This document shows, in pieces, positions 1 to 6,765 of a DNA stretch of 13,455 nt. The position numbers were made by a program, and so were the translations under genes. Below the pieces are notes generated by a model. It worked only from the letters and a program-made list of their open reading frames with translations. It was not told where the DNA came from and did not search any database. Each line of letters starts with the position of its first letter. Positions within the stretch are counted from its first letter, which is position 1. Location of the stretch: assembly GCA_964651315.1 (NCBI GenBank), contig CAZYXO010000027.1:1-13455 (forward strand). Reading direction: 5' to 3'. The stretch is from CAZYXO01 sp964651315 (lineage in GTDB: Bacteria; Bacillota_I; Bacilli_A; RF39; UBA660).

Positions 1-722
1 ATATGAAATGAATCAATCATATTAACATCTTTTAAATCAGCAGTTGCAGCTTCATAAGCCATATTTACTGGATGTTTTAAAGGCATGTTCCAAACTGGAA
101 ATGTTTCAAATTTTGCGTATCCCGCATTTATTTTACGTTTATGTTCATGATAAAGTTGGGATAAACAAGTAGCAAGTTTTCCAGAACCAGGACCTGGAGC
201 ATTTACTAAAATTAATGGTTTTGTAGTTTTAATATAAGGATTTTTACCATAACCTTCTTCACTAACAATTGTATCAACATCAGTTGGATAACCTTTTGTA
301 AATGTATGAATATATGTTTTAATTCCTTGACGATTTAGTTTTTTAATAAATTTATCCACAATTGATTGATTTTTATATAAAGTAATAACAACAGAATTAA
401 CAGAAAAACCTAGTTCTTTAGAATGATATATTAACCTAAGAATTTCGGTGTCATATGTAATTCCATATTCTGCTCTAGTTTTATTTTTTTCAATATCAGC
501 AGCATTGATACAAAAAATTATTTCTAAGTCATCTTTTAACTCTTGAAACATACTTATTTTAGCATCATTTTTAAATCCAGGTAAAACCCTCGCAGCATGT
601 GTATCATCAAAAAGTTTACCACCAATTTCTAAATATAATTTATCAAACATTTTTATTCTTTCACGTATTTTCTTACTTTGAATTTTTACATACTTATCAT
701 TATTAAAACCTTTTTTAATCAT
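1..722 (-). CDS. UPF0371 / DUF1846 family protein (N-terminal part, cut by window edge)
   Basis: I translated this by hand from the ATG at 722 downward. It stays open for 240 codons and runs off the left edge, so about half of the usual ~500-aa protein is present. It matches the conserved DUF1846 pattern: a start MIKKGFNNDKYVKIQ, then LYLEIGGKLFDD (29-40), ARVLPGFK (44-51), FCINAADIEKN (70-80), YGITYD (86-91), GYPTDVDTIVSEEGYGKNPY (144-163), and the glycine-rich nucleotide-binding-like loop APGPGSGK (175-182) followed by LATCLSQLYHEHK. Family members are widespread cytosolic proteins in Firmicutes. Structures exist, but I know of no settled biochemical role. A ribosome site, AAGGAAGT (731-738 on this strand), lies 8 nt before the ATG and supports this start. 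The gene is divergent from the plus-strand genes that begin at 849. Family assignment is strong; function is unknown. Confidence 0.93.
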   Translation of the reverse strand, partial: MIKKGFNNDKYVKIQSKKIRERIKMFDKLYLEIGGKLFDDTHAARVLPGFKNDAKISMFQELKDDLEIIFCINAADIEKNKTRAEYGITYDTEILRLIYHSKELGFSVNSVVITLYKNQSIVDKFIKKLNRQGIKTYIHTFTKGYPTDVDTIVSEEGYGKNPYIKTTKPLILVNAPGPGSGKLATCLSQLYHEHKRKINAGYAKFETFPVWNMPLKHPVNMAYEAATADLKDVNMIDSFH

Positions 723-794
723 CGTCAAACACTTCCTTATTATAATAATTTTATCATTTTTTTTCTTCGAATAATAGAGTTCTATAAAAAATAA

Positions 795-823
795 TTGCTA
801 ATTTTAATAATTTGTTATATGAT
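795..823 (+). promoter_or_regulatory. Sigma-70-type promoter for the tandem membrane-protein operon
   Basis: TTGCTA (795-800) and TATGAT (818-823) are separated by exactly 17 nt. Transcription would start near 830, just before the ribosome site AAGGGG (835-840) of the gene at 849. The short leader and good match make this a likely promoter. It lies in the 126-nt divergent spacer that also holds the ribosome site of the leftward UPF0371 gene. Confidence 0.6.
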
Positions 824-848
824 ATTAATCAATTAAGGGGTTTTTATT

Positions 849-1367
849 ATGGAATTAATAATAATTTGGTTATCAAGTATTTTAATTTATTTAATAACAG
901 AAAAAATAGTCGAAGTAAATATGATTAAGGATATTGCTGATATTGGTTATAAAATAAAATTTGAACAAGTAAAAACAATAATTAGAACAATGAACTTTAG
1001 TAATGATATTTTATCTTTTATTATTTCAATTATACCAGGAGTTAATTTAATATCATCATTATTAACATTTTATAAATATAAATATTTAAGATATATGTTA
1101 ATGGAATATGTTTTTAGAATAGGTTTTTTACCTGAAATGTCACAAAAAGAATATGAAAAATATGAAGAAAAACCAAATGTTTTAAAAGCATTATTAATTT
1201 CTTATGATAAATCAAAAGAAATTAATAATAGTAACAAATATTATAGAAAAGTTTTGGAAATTCAGGAAGAAAAAACATATTTAGAAACTCAAAAACAAAT
1301 TTTAATTGATAAAAAAAGTAAAAAACAAATAACTTTAGAAAAAAAATTAAAGAAAGAGGTATTATAA
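849..1367 (+). CDS. Small membrane-anchored protein of unknown function, first of two tandem paralogues
   Basis: 172 aa. I do not recognise a named family. Hydrophobic stretches at about residues 3-19 and 54-74 look like two membrane segments. The C-terminal part (about 125-172) is Lys/Glu-rich and probably helical or coiled-coil. Between them is a conserved core shared with the next gene: KDIADIGY (27-34), IPGVNLI (62-68) and FLPEMSQKEYEKYEEKP (93-109). The ATG has a good ribosome site, AAGGGG, 8 nt upstream. The stop codon TAA is followed directly by the ATG of the paralogue, so the two are co-transcribed and probably translationally coupled. A paired membrane complex is possible, but that is inference. 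Coding status is well supported; function is not. Confidence 0.85.
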   Translation: MELIIIWLSSILIYLITEKIVEVNMIKDIADIGYKIKFEQVKTIIRTMNFSNDILSFIISIIPGVNLISSLLTFYKYKYLRYMLMEYVFRIGFLPEMSQKEYEKYEEKPNVLKALLISYDKSKEINNSNKYYRKVLEIQEEKTYLETQKQILIDKKSKKQITLEKKLKKEVL

Positions 1368-2006
1368 ATGGAAATAATTATTTTTTGGTTAATAACAATA
1401 ATTGTAAGTTTTGGAATGGAAATAGCAAGCTTAATTAGAATATATAAAGATTTAGGAGATGAAGGATATCTATTAAATATTAAAAATCTTAATGAATTTG
1501 AGTTTGGTAATCAAATTAACAATGATTTTGGTAAAGCATTGAGATATATACCGATTGTTAATATTTTTAATGCTTTATATTTAACAGCACTATATAATGA
1601 TACAAAATATACGATAATGGAAAGTTTAAGAATATCGGGTTGTTTAGAAGAAATGACACCAGAAATCAAAGCAGAATATGATAAGAAACCAACTAGTTAT
1701 AATGCAATAAATTTAGCGATGAAACTAGATGAAGAAAAAGAACAAGCAGAAATAGTGAAAATATCTAAGTGTTTAGATAATGAAGAATTTGAAGAATTAA
1801 ACCAAAAATTATGTAATATAGAAGAAAGATTATCTAAAGAATCATTATGGAAAATAAAGGATTTACTTGAAAAAAAGAAAAAACTAATTGAAGAAAAAAA
1901 TAAAATGATGAACGAAAAAAAATCTATACAAGAAGATAATGAATTAAGTTTAGAAGAAAGTCATTTAGAAAGTACTAATGTAAGAGAAAGAAGAAAAGAT
2001 AACTAG
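1368..2006 (+). CDS. Small membrane-anchored protein of unknown function, second tandem paralogue
   Basis: 212 aa, homologous to the preceding protein. It shares the N-terminal membrane segment (about 4-20), KDLGDEGY (27-34), IPIVNIF (61-67) in a second hydrophobic stretch, and CLEEMTPEIKAEYDKKP (92-108). It differs in a longer, highly charged tail (about 120-212) rich in Glu and Lys, consistent with a cytoplasmic coiled coil. The ATG directly abuts the upstream stop codon, and the ribosome site (AAAGAGGT) lies inside the end of that gene. It ends with TAG. No catalytic motif is visible. Duplication followed by tail divergence is the simplest explanation of the pair. Function unknown. Confidence 0.85.
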   Translation: MEIIIFWLITIIVSFGMEIASLIRIYKDLGDEGYLLNIKNLNEFEFGNQINNDFGKALRYIPIVNIFNALYLTALYNDTKYTIMESLRISGCLEEMTPEIKAEYDKKPTSYNAINLAMKLDEEKEQAEIVKISKCLDNEEFEELNQKLCNIEERLSKESLWKIKDLLEKKKKLIEEKNKMMNEKKSIQEDNELSLEESHLESTNVRERRKDN

Positions 2007-2055
2007 GAATTTCTTGGTGGTTTGACATAATAAATTTATTAGTAATAAAATATTT

Positions 2056-2084
2056 TTGACAAATTATTACCACTGAAATATAAT
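2056..2084 (+). promoter_or_regulatory. Perfect consensus promoter of the radical SAM peptide operon
   Basis: TTGACA (2056-2061), 17 nt, TATAAT (2079-2084): an exact match to the housekeeping consensus with ideal spacing. Transcription would start near 2091, just before the ribosome site GGAAAGGT (2093-2100). A second TTGACA lies upstream at 2022-2027 with only a poor -10 (TAATAA, 2043-2048). Between them is a 14-nt perfect palindrome, TAATAAATTTATTA (2028-2041), which could be an operator but, being all A/T, could also be chance. Confidence 0.8.
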
Positions 2085-2109
2085 GTATTTATGGAAAGGT
2101 AACAAAATT

Positions 2110-2139
2110 ATGACAATATTAATTTACGTGGTAAAATGA
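2110..2139 (+). CDS. Nine-residue leader ORF coupled to the downstream gene
   Basis: ATG at 2110 encodes MTILIYVVK and stops at TGA 2137-2139. The stop overlaps the next gene's start as ATGA (the next ATG is at 2136). The only strong ribosome site in the 5' leader, GGAAAGGT (2093-2100), is spaced for this ATG, not for 2136. Ribosomes would therefore load here and be handed over to the 294-aa gene by termination-reinitiation. The peptide is too short to say more. Alternatively the site could serve 2136 weakly and the mini-ORF be incidental. Confidence 0.45.
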   Translation: MTILIYVVK

Positions 2140-3020
2140 AATATTCAATTTGCTTACAAAGTACTTGTTGGCTTATACAATATTTAAATTATATTGATTG
2201 CCCCTATGATAAAGAATCATTTTATCGTTTATTTGCTTTGAATAGATTTATTAGATACAATAAACTTATAAAGTTAATTAAATTAAAAAAAATAGTAAAA
2301 GATAAAAAGTATTTAATAGAAACATTAATTTCTTTCGAAGGTAGTATTTTTGATATACAAGATTTATTAGATTATGAAATAAGTGGAGAATTAAAAAAAA
2401 ATTTAAAGGATTCTGATATTATATTAAATAATGATAAAACTTTAATGATGATTTTAGAAATGTATGATAATCATAAAATTAATAAAGAAGAAGAAATAAT
2501 AGAGAATTTATATCAAACTTTTGGCAATTTAAAATTTTTACAAAAAAACAGTAAAAAAGTTTTAAATGTGATAACATTTGATGATAAGTTAAAAAATTAT
2601 AAATATATTCTAAGAAATTCTAATGTCATTTATAAACATGAAAAATATATTTTAAATCAAAAAGATGCTAATAGATTGATAATGACATTGTTAAATAAAA
2701 AACAAAAAATTTTAATTTCATTGGATAATAGCAAAGCATTGTATAAGGATAATAAACTAATGTTATATGAAAGAGTTAATAATGAAACGTTGAAAGAATT
2801 TGTTAGTACTAATAATCATTATTATATTATTATTGGATACAAATTAATAGAGAAGTGTGTATATTATAAAGCTTATAGTGGATATGATAATGAAGATAAA
2901 TATGTTTTTTTAAGTTCGAAATACATAAAATCATACATAAACCATATTTTATGTGATACTGTAAAAGTAAAGAAGACAAAAAAATTGGATATTTTTAAAT
3001 ATATGGAAGGTGAGTATTAA
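2136..3020 (+). CDS. Uncharacterised protein of RiPP-like operon, possible papain-fold cysteine peptidase
   Basis: 294 aa; I do not recognise a named family. Two regions suggest a papain-like cysteine peptidase layout. The N-terminus has Gln8, Cys11 and Trp12 (CLQSTCWLIQYLN), reminiscent of the oxyanion Gln and catalytic Cys-Trp. Near the C-terminus His228 sits in NNHYYIIIGY, followed by a strand-turn-strand (VYYKAYSGYDNEDKYVFLS, 242-260) where Asp251 could be the third residue. The Gln-Cys spacing is shorter than in papain or C39 peptidases, so this is only a hint. The middle (about 40-200) is charged and helical. It is first in an operon with a methyltransferase, a radical SAM enzyme and a small peptide, where leader-peptide removal would be needed. 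The start overlaps the leader ORF stop (ATGA), and its stop overlaps the next ATG (TAATG). Confidence 0.8.
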   Translation: MKYSICLQSTCWLIQYLNYIDCPYDKESFYRLFALNRFIRYNKLIKLIKLKKIVKDKKYLIETLISFEGSIFDIQDLLDYEISGELKKNLKDSDIILNNDKTLMMILEMYDNHKINKEEEIIENLYQTFGNLKFLQKNSKKVLNVITFDDKLKNYKYILRNSNVIYKHEKYILNQKDANRLIMTLLNKKQKILISLDNSKALYKDNKLMLYERVNNETLKEFVSTNNHYYIIIGYKLIEKCVYYKAYSGYDNEDKYVFLSSKYIKSYINHILCDTVKVKKTKKLDIFKYMEGEY

Positions 3021-3805
3021 TGAAAGAAATTGCAAAATCTAGCGAAAAAATAAAAAATTTAAAAAAAATAAAAGATAAATCTATTGATTCTTTGATGGTT
3101 GTGGAAGGATTAGATGTTATTAAAGAAGTTATAGAAAATGATATAGAAATTTTAGAATGTTTTTTTAATGAAAATGAGCTAAGAGAAGATGCACAGATTT
3201 TACTAAAAAAATGCCAAAAAAGGTGTGAAAACAACTATAAGATATCTTTAAAAACGTTTGAATCAATAAGGGAAAAAGATAATTCTATTCCAATCATATT
3301 AATTGTAAAATATGCTTTGCTATCATTAAATAAAATAGATAAAAATAAACATAAATTAATAATAGTTAATGACGGATTAGAACTTCCTGGCAATTTAGGT
3401 ACAATTTATAGAAGTGCATATGCAAGTGGTGTAGATTTAATAATTAATGTTGATTGTATAACAAATATTTATAAAACGAAATTTATATCAAGTTCTCGTG
3501 GAACAATATTTAGCATTCCTACTATAAATGCTAAATATGAAGAAGTTCAAAATAAACTTTTAAATTTGGGTTATGATATATGTTTGTGTGAACCTGAAAA
3601 TGGAATATCTTTTAAGAATTATAATTATAGTAATGATACTGTCATTGTAGTTGGAAGTGAACGTTTTGGTATTAATAAAAAATGGTATAATAACAAACAT
3701 AGCAAAATATTTATACCTATGAAAAAGGGAATTAATTCCATTAATGTTTCTGTTGCTGCTTCTATAATTATGTTTGATGCAGGTATTAAAAAAGGAAGAA
3801 TATGA
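3020..3805 (+). CDS. SpoU/TrmH-family RNA 2'-O-ribose methyltransferase, TsnR-like
   Basis: 261 aa. The C-terminal SPOUT (trefoil-knot) domain shows all three family motifs. Motif 1 is LPGNLGTIYRSAYASGVD (122-139) with Asn125 and Arg131. Motif 2 is IVVGSERFGI (209-218) with Glu214. Motif 3 is IFIPMKKGINSINVSVAAS (230-248). The N-terminal ~100 residues (including MVVEGLDVIKEVIEN, 26-40) look like the L30e-like RNA-binding domain of TrmH/TsnR proteins. The segments TNIYKTKFISSSRGTIFSIP (148-167) and SINVSVA resemble, from memory, the thiostrepton-resistance enzymes that methylate 23S rRNA A1067. The fold and SAM-dependent 2'-O-methylation are firm. The target (23S rRNA or tRNA) is not shown. 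It is coupled at both ends: TAATG with the 294-aa gene and ATGA with the radical SAM gene, with a good site (GAAGGTGAG) before its ATG. A self-protection role in a peptide operon is inference. Confidence 0.92.
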   Translation: MKEIAKSSEKIKNLKKIKDKSIDSLMVVEGLDVIKEVIENDIEILECFFNENELREDAQILLKKCQKRCENNYKISLKTFESIREKDNSIPIILIVKYALLSLNKIDKNKHKLIIVNDGLELPGNLGTIYRSAYASGVDLIINVDCITNIYKTKFISSSRGTIFSIPTINAKYEEVQNKLLNLGYDICLCEPENGISFKNYNYSNDTVIVVGSERFGINKKWYNNKHSKIFIPMKKGINSINVSVAASIIMFDAGIKKGRI

Positions 3806-5013
3806 AATTGAATCGTTATATATTAAAAATACCACGTATTAATGGGGTAATTTTATATAATACAGTAAATGATATGATTGTAGAATGTAATATAAAAGAT
3901 TTATTTGATAAAAATACAAAGAAAATTCTAAAAGAAAATGGATTTTTTGATTCAAATAAAATGTTACTATTTAATTATTTAAATAACTTAACTAGTAAAA
4001 GAACACAATTAGATATAACAATAAGTTTAACAGAATCATGTAACTTAAGATGTAAATATTGCTCACAAAGTAGTGTTAAAAGCAATTCATTTATAACTAA
4101 AAACATATTAGATGATATAGTAAAATATGTTGAAATTTGTGTTAAAAAATATAAGTATAAAACCGTAACAATCCATTTATTTGGAGGAGAACCATTATTG
4201 TTAGAAGATAAAATTCTATACATAAATGAAAAATTAAAAAAAATTAATGTTCCAATAAATTATTATATGGATACAAATGGAGTATTATTAAATAATAGTT
4301 TTATTAATGCTATAGATAATCTTACTTTTTGTGTAACTTTAAGTGAAAAAAATGATCACGATATATTAAGAGTTACACATAATAACAAAGGAAGTTATGA
4401 TTTAATTATAAACAATTTAAAAAAAATTCAAAATTGTTTAAATAAAAAGCATAAATTAATGATTAGATACAATATTAATGATAAAAATATTAACAACTTT
4501 GAACCATTTTTAAAAAGTATTCAAGATTTAAATGTTTCAAATGTTATAATTGCATATACTGATAATTACAAAAATAACGAAAAAACTAATAAGTTATCAT
4601 ATAAACAATATAAAAAATGGAATTCAACAAAAGCTTTGCAAATTTTATCAAAATACAATTTTCCAATTGATTTGCCTACTTCTAGTTTCTTTTGTAAAGG
4701 ATATGAAAGATATTCAATTAAGGTGTTTTCTAATGGTATGGTAGGAATGTGTAATTCGTATGACTTAAATAAAGCTAAGGTAAGTATTAGAGAATTAGTT
4801 AATAGTTATGAAAAGAGTAATAATTTGTTGGAACCTTTTGTTAGAGAAAGAAATATTGATAATTTTATTGATAAAAAATGTAAAAAATGTAAATTTATTT
4901 ATATCTGTAATGGAAAATATTTTTGCAAGGAAAATCCTTGTGAGTTTCTTGATTATAATATAAAAAAATATATTAAAACATATTCAAACTTATTTCAAAA
5001 AAATGAGAAATAG
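3802..5013 (+). CDS. Radical SAM/SPASM peptide maturase
   Basis: 403 aa. The radical SAM cluster motif CX3CX2C is CNLRCKYC (Cys80, Cys84, Cys87), followed by the SAM-binding FGGEPLL (127-133). The C-terminus is a SPASM domain: Cys298, 13 residues, Gly312, 4 residues, Cys317, then Cys360, Cys363, Cys369, Cys375 and Cys380, which fits binding of auxiliary iron-sulfur clusters. The N-terminal ~70 residues (YILKIPRINGVILYN...) match in position and style the peptide-recognition region of SPASM maturases that act on ribosomal peptides. Such enzymes typically make thioether or other crosslinks in a short precursor. The candidate precursor gene starts 32 nt downstream of the TAG stop. The ATG overlaps the methyltransferase stop (ATGA), with AAAGGA just before it. 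It could belong near the clostridial Cys-rich-peptide maturases; I cannot assign a subfamily by eye. Confidence 0.93.
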   Translation: MKLNRYILKIPRINGVILYNTVNDMIVECNIKDLFDKNTKKILKENGFFDSNKMLLFNYLNNLTSKRTQLDITISLTESCNLRCKYCSQSSVKSNSFITKNILDDIVKYVEICVKKYKYKTVTIHLFGGEPLLLEDKILYINEKLKKINVPINYYMDTNGVLLNNSFINAIDNLTFCVTLSEKNDHDILRVTHNNKGSYDLIINNLKKIQNCLNKKHKLMIRYNINDKNINNFEPFLKSIQDLNVSNVIIAYTDNYKNNEKTNKLSYKQYKKWNSTKALQILSKYNFPIDLPTSSFFCKGYERYSIKVFSNGMVGMCNSYDLNKAKVSIRELVNSYEKSNNLLEPFVRERNIDNFIDKKCKKCKFIYICNGKYFCKENPCEFLDYNIKKYIKTYSNLFQKNEK

Positions 5014-5015
5014 TG

Positions 5016-5036
5016 TCTTCTTTATTTAAGAAGGGA
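5016..5036 (+). promoter_or_regulatory. Hairpin overlapping the ribosome site of the precursor peptide gene
   Basis: CTTCTT (5017-5022), loop TATTT, AAGAAG (5028-5033) form a 6-bp stem; a T-G pair at 5016/5034 can extend it. The 3' arm runs into the ribosome site AAGGGA (5031-5036) of the small peptide gene at 5046. The structure could limit translation or set the precursor:enzyme ratio. It has no U-tract, so it is not a simple terminator. Confidence 0.4.
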
Positions 5037-5045
5037 AGATAGTTT

Positions 5046-5147
5046 ATGAAAGTAATCAAAAAGAACACTAAAAAATCAAAAATTAATGCTTCAGGATGTG
5101 GGTCGAGTAAAATGAGTAGTCATTGTTCTTCGAAAAAAAGCAATTAA
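5046..5147 (+). CDS. 33-aa Lys/Ser/Cys-rich peptide, candidate RiPP precursor
   Basis: A short ORF found by eye: ATG at 5046, TAA at 5145-5147, with ribosome site AAGGGA (5031-5036) 9 nt upstream. The N-terminal half is basic and leader-like (MKVIKKNTKKSKIN). The C-terminal half is ASGCGSSKMSSHCSSKKSN, with Cys18 and Cys27. The tail has a four-residue rhythm: GSSK, MSSH, CSSK. It has no hydrophobic signal peptide or membrane segment. Its position directly after a radical SAM/SPASM gene, its size, its basic start and its Ser/Gly/Cys-rich end are typical of precursors of thioether-bridged peptides (sactipeptides or ranthipeptides) and of clostridial Cys-rich radical SAM substrates. It does not match any precursor I can name. 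The modified residues are unknown; Cys18 and Cys27 are the obvious donors. Confidence 0.75.
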   Translation: MKVIKKNTKKSKINASGCGSSKMSSHCSSKKSN

Positions 5148-5157
5148 TTTTGAGTAG

Positions 5158-5186
5158 AAATGACCATTTTAAGGTCTTTTTCTTTT
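5158..5186 (+). terminator. Weak rho-independent terminator after the peptide gene
   Basis: AAA-t-GACC (5158-5165), loop ATTTTAA, GGTC-t-TTT (5173-5180), then a T-rich run to 5186. The core GC-containing stem is only 4 bp, with one mismatch before the A/T extension, so termination may be partial. It fits the end of the peptide operon. Confidence 0.5.
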
Positions 5187-5202
5187 AAAATAAATATCTT
5201 AA

Positions 5203-5231
5203 TTGTAATATTTTTGCTGTTATGCTATTAT
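5203..5231 (+). promoter_or_regulatory. Probable promoter of the gpmI-like operon
   Basis: TTGTAA (5203-5208), 17 nt, TATTAT (5226-5231). A start near 5238 would leave a very short leader before the ribosome site AAGGAAAG (5241-5248). It follows the terminator of the peptide operon. The hexamers are imperfect. Confidence 0.45.
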
Positions 5232-5254
5232 TAATTTACAAAGGAAAGATTTTG

Positions 5255-6763
5255 ATGAAAAAGATTTTAACAATTATAATAGATGGTTTTGGATATCGAG
5301 AAGAAACACATGGTAATGCAATTAAAGAAGCTAATATGGCAACGTTTAATAAAGTATGGGAAGAATATCCCCATACAACCCTTTTTGCTTCTGAAGAATA
5401 TGTTGGACTAAAAGAAGGACAATTTGGTAATAGTGAAGTAGGACATTTAACAATAGGTGCAGGAAGAAAAATAAAACAAAAGCAAGATTTGATAAGTGAC
5501 TTTTTTAATGATTATAGTAATAACGAAAAATTTACTAATATGATTGAAATTATTAAAAAAGAAAACAAAAAAGTACATTTATTAGGTATTTGTAGTGATG
5601 GAGATGTTCATGGCAGTATTACAGATTTAACTAAAATGTATGAAGCTTTAGTAAATAATGGTATTACTAATATTTATTTTCATTTAATAACTGATGGCAG
5701 AGATACTGGTGTTAATGAAGCACCGAAATTTATTAGTCAAATTGAAGAATTAATCAATAAGTATAATATAGGTAAAATAGCAACAGTATGTGGTAGATAT
5801 TATGCAATGGATAGAGATGAAAACTATAATCGAACTAAAATGTATTATGATTTAATAACAAAAGGAATAGGAATAAGTGCTCTTGATATAAATAGATCAA
5901 TTGAAAATTATTATCGAAAAAATATAACAGATGAATTTATTTCCCCAACAATAATCAATACTAATGGTTTAATTAGAGAAAATGATTTAATATTTTTAAC
6001 GAATTATCGCAACGATCGTATTATTCAAATAATTGAAGCATTAACTGACCAATATTTTAATAAATTTCAGATAAGATTAATGCCTAACTTACTTATGTAT
6101 ACGTTTTTTAAAATCGATAAAAACATTCGGACAATAAACTTATTAAAAGATTTCAAAGTAGAAAATCCTTTAGGACTTTATTTATCAACATTAGAATTAA
6201 CTCAAGCAAGAGTTGCCGAAAGTGAGAAATTTCCTCATGTTACATATTTTTTTGATGGAACATATAATGGTAAAATACTTAATTGTGATAAATTTGAAAT
6301 ACCAAGCCCAAATGTTAGTACATATGATTTAAAACCAGAAATGAGTGCAGTTGAAGTAACTAAAAAAGTAGTATCTTGTATGGAAAAAGATTATGATTTC
6401 ATTTTACTTAATTTTGCAAATCCAGATATGGTAGGGCATACAGGTAATTTACCAGCAACAGTAAAAGCATGTATGGCTGTCGATATATGTTTAAAAAAAA
6501 TCTTAGAAGAAGCGGAAAACAATTTTTATAAAGTAATAATAATGTCTGATCATGGAAACGCAGATACCATGCTTGATGAAAATAATAATATAGTGACAAC
6601 CCATTCAATAGAAAAAGTACCATTTATTATTTTAGATAAAAAAATTAAGTTAATTGAAAATGGTGATTTAACTAATGTTGCACCAACAATATTAGATTAT
6701 ATGGATATATCTATTCCAAAAGAAATGATTGAAACGAAAAGTTTATTAATTGACGGAGATTAA
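5255..6763 (+). CDS. gpmI: 2,3-bisphosphoglycerate-independent phosphoglycerate mutase
   Basis: 502 aa, close to the usual ~510. It interconverts 3- and 2-phosphoglycerate in glycolysis through a phosphoserine, using two metal ions. Visible landmarks are Asp10 (IIDGFG), catalytic Ser60 in FGNSEVGHLTIGAGR (57-71), GDVHGS (116-121), ITDGRDT (145-151), GRYYAMDRDE (180-189), PSPNVSTYDLKPEMSA (350-365), NFANPDMVGHTG (387-398) with Asp391 and His395, SDHGNAD (431-437) with Asp432 and His433, and His450. I start at 5255 rather than the in-frame ATG at 5222, because AAGGAAAG sits 6 nt before 5255 and MKKILTIIIDG is the normal family start. It is divergent in places: FLTNYRNDR replaces the usual FNFRPDR-type segment. 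It is not beside other glycolytic genes here, but heads an operon with a membrane protein and an unknown protein. Confidence 0.92.
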   Translation: MKKILTIIIDGFGYREETHGNAIKEANMATFNKVWEEYPHTTLFASEEYVGLKEGQFGNSEVGHLTIGAGRKIKQKQDLISDFFNDYSNNEKFTNMIEIIKKENKKVHLLGICSDGDVHGSITDLTKMYEALVNNGITNIYFHLITDGRDTGVNEAPKFISQIEELINKYNIGKIATVCGRYYAMDRDENYNRTKMYYDLITKGIGISALDINRSIENYYRKNITDEFISPTIINTNGLIRENDLIFLTNYRNDRIIQIIEALTDQYFNKFQIRLMPNLLMYTFFKIDKNIRTINLLKDFKVENPLGLYLSTLELTQARVAESEKFPHVTYFFDGTYNGKILNCDKFEIPSPNVSTYDLKPEMSAVEVTKKVVSCMEKDYDFILLNFANPDMVGHTGNLPATVKACMAVDICLKKILEEAENNFYKVIIMSDHGNADTMLDENNNIVTTHSIEKVPFIILDKKIKLIENGDLTNVAPTILDYMDISIPKEMIETKSLLIDGD

Positions 6764-6765
6764 AA

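Noticed and set aside
2028..2041. Operator palindrome TAATAAATTTATTA
   Set aside because: It is a perfect palindrome but made only of A and T, so chance occurrence is likely. It is mentioned with the promoter rather than called as a site.
5222..5254. Upstream ATG start of gpmI adding 11 residues
   Set aside because: The ribosome site AAGGAAAG lies inside this extension, and the family start MKKILTIIIDG begins at 5255.
2995..6623. Several minus-strand and out-of-frame ORFs inside 2995-6623 (for example 2995-3234, 3560-3835, 3975-4223, 4550-4744, 6408-6623)
   Set aside because: All lie within well-supported genes in other frames, have no ribosome sites and encode low-complexity sequence.
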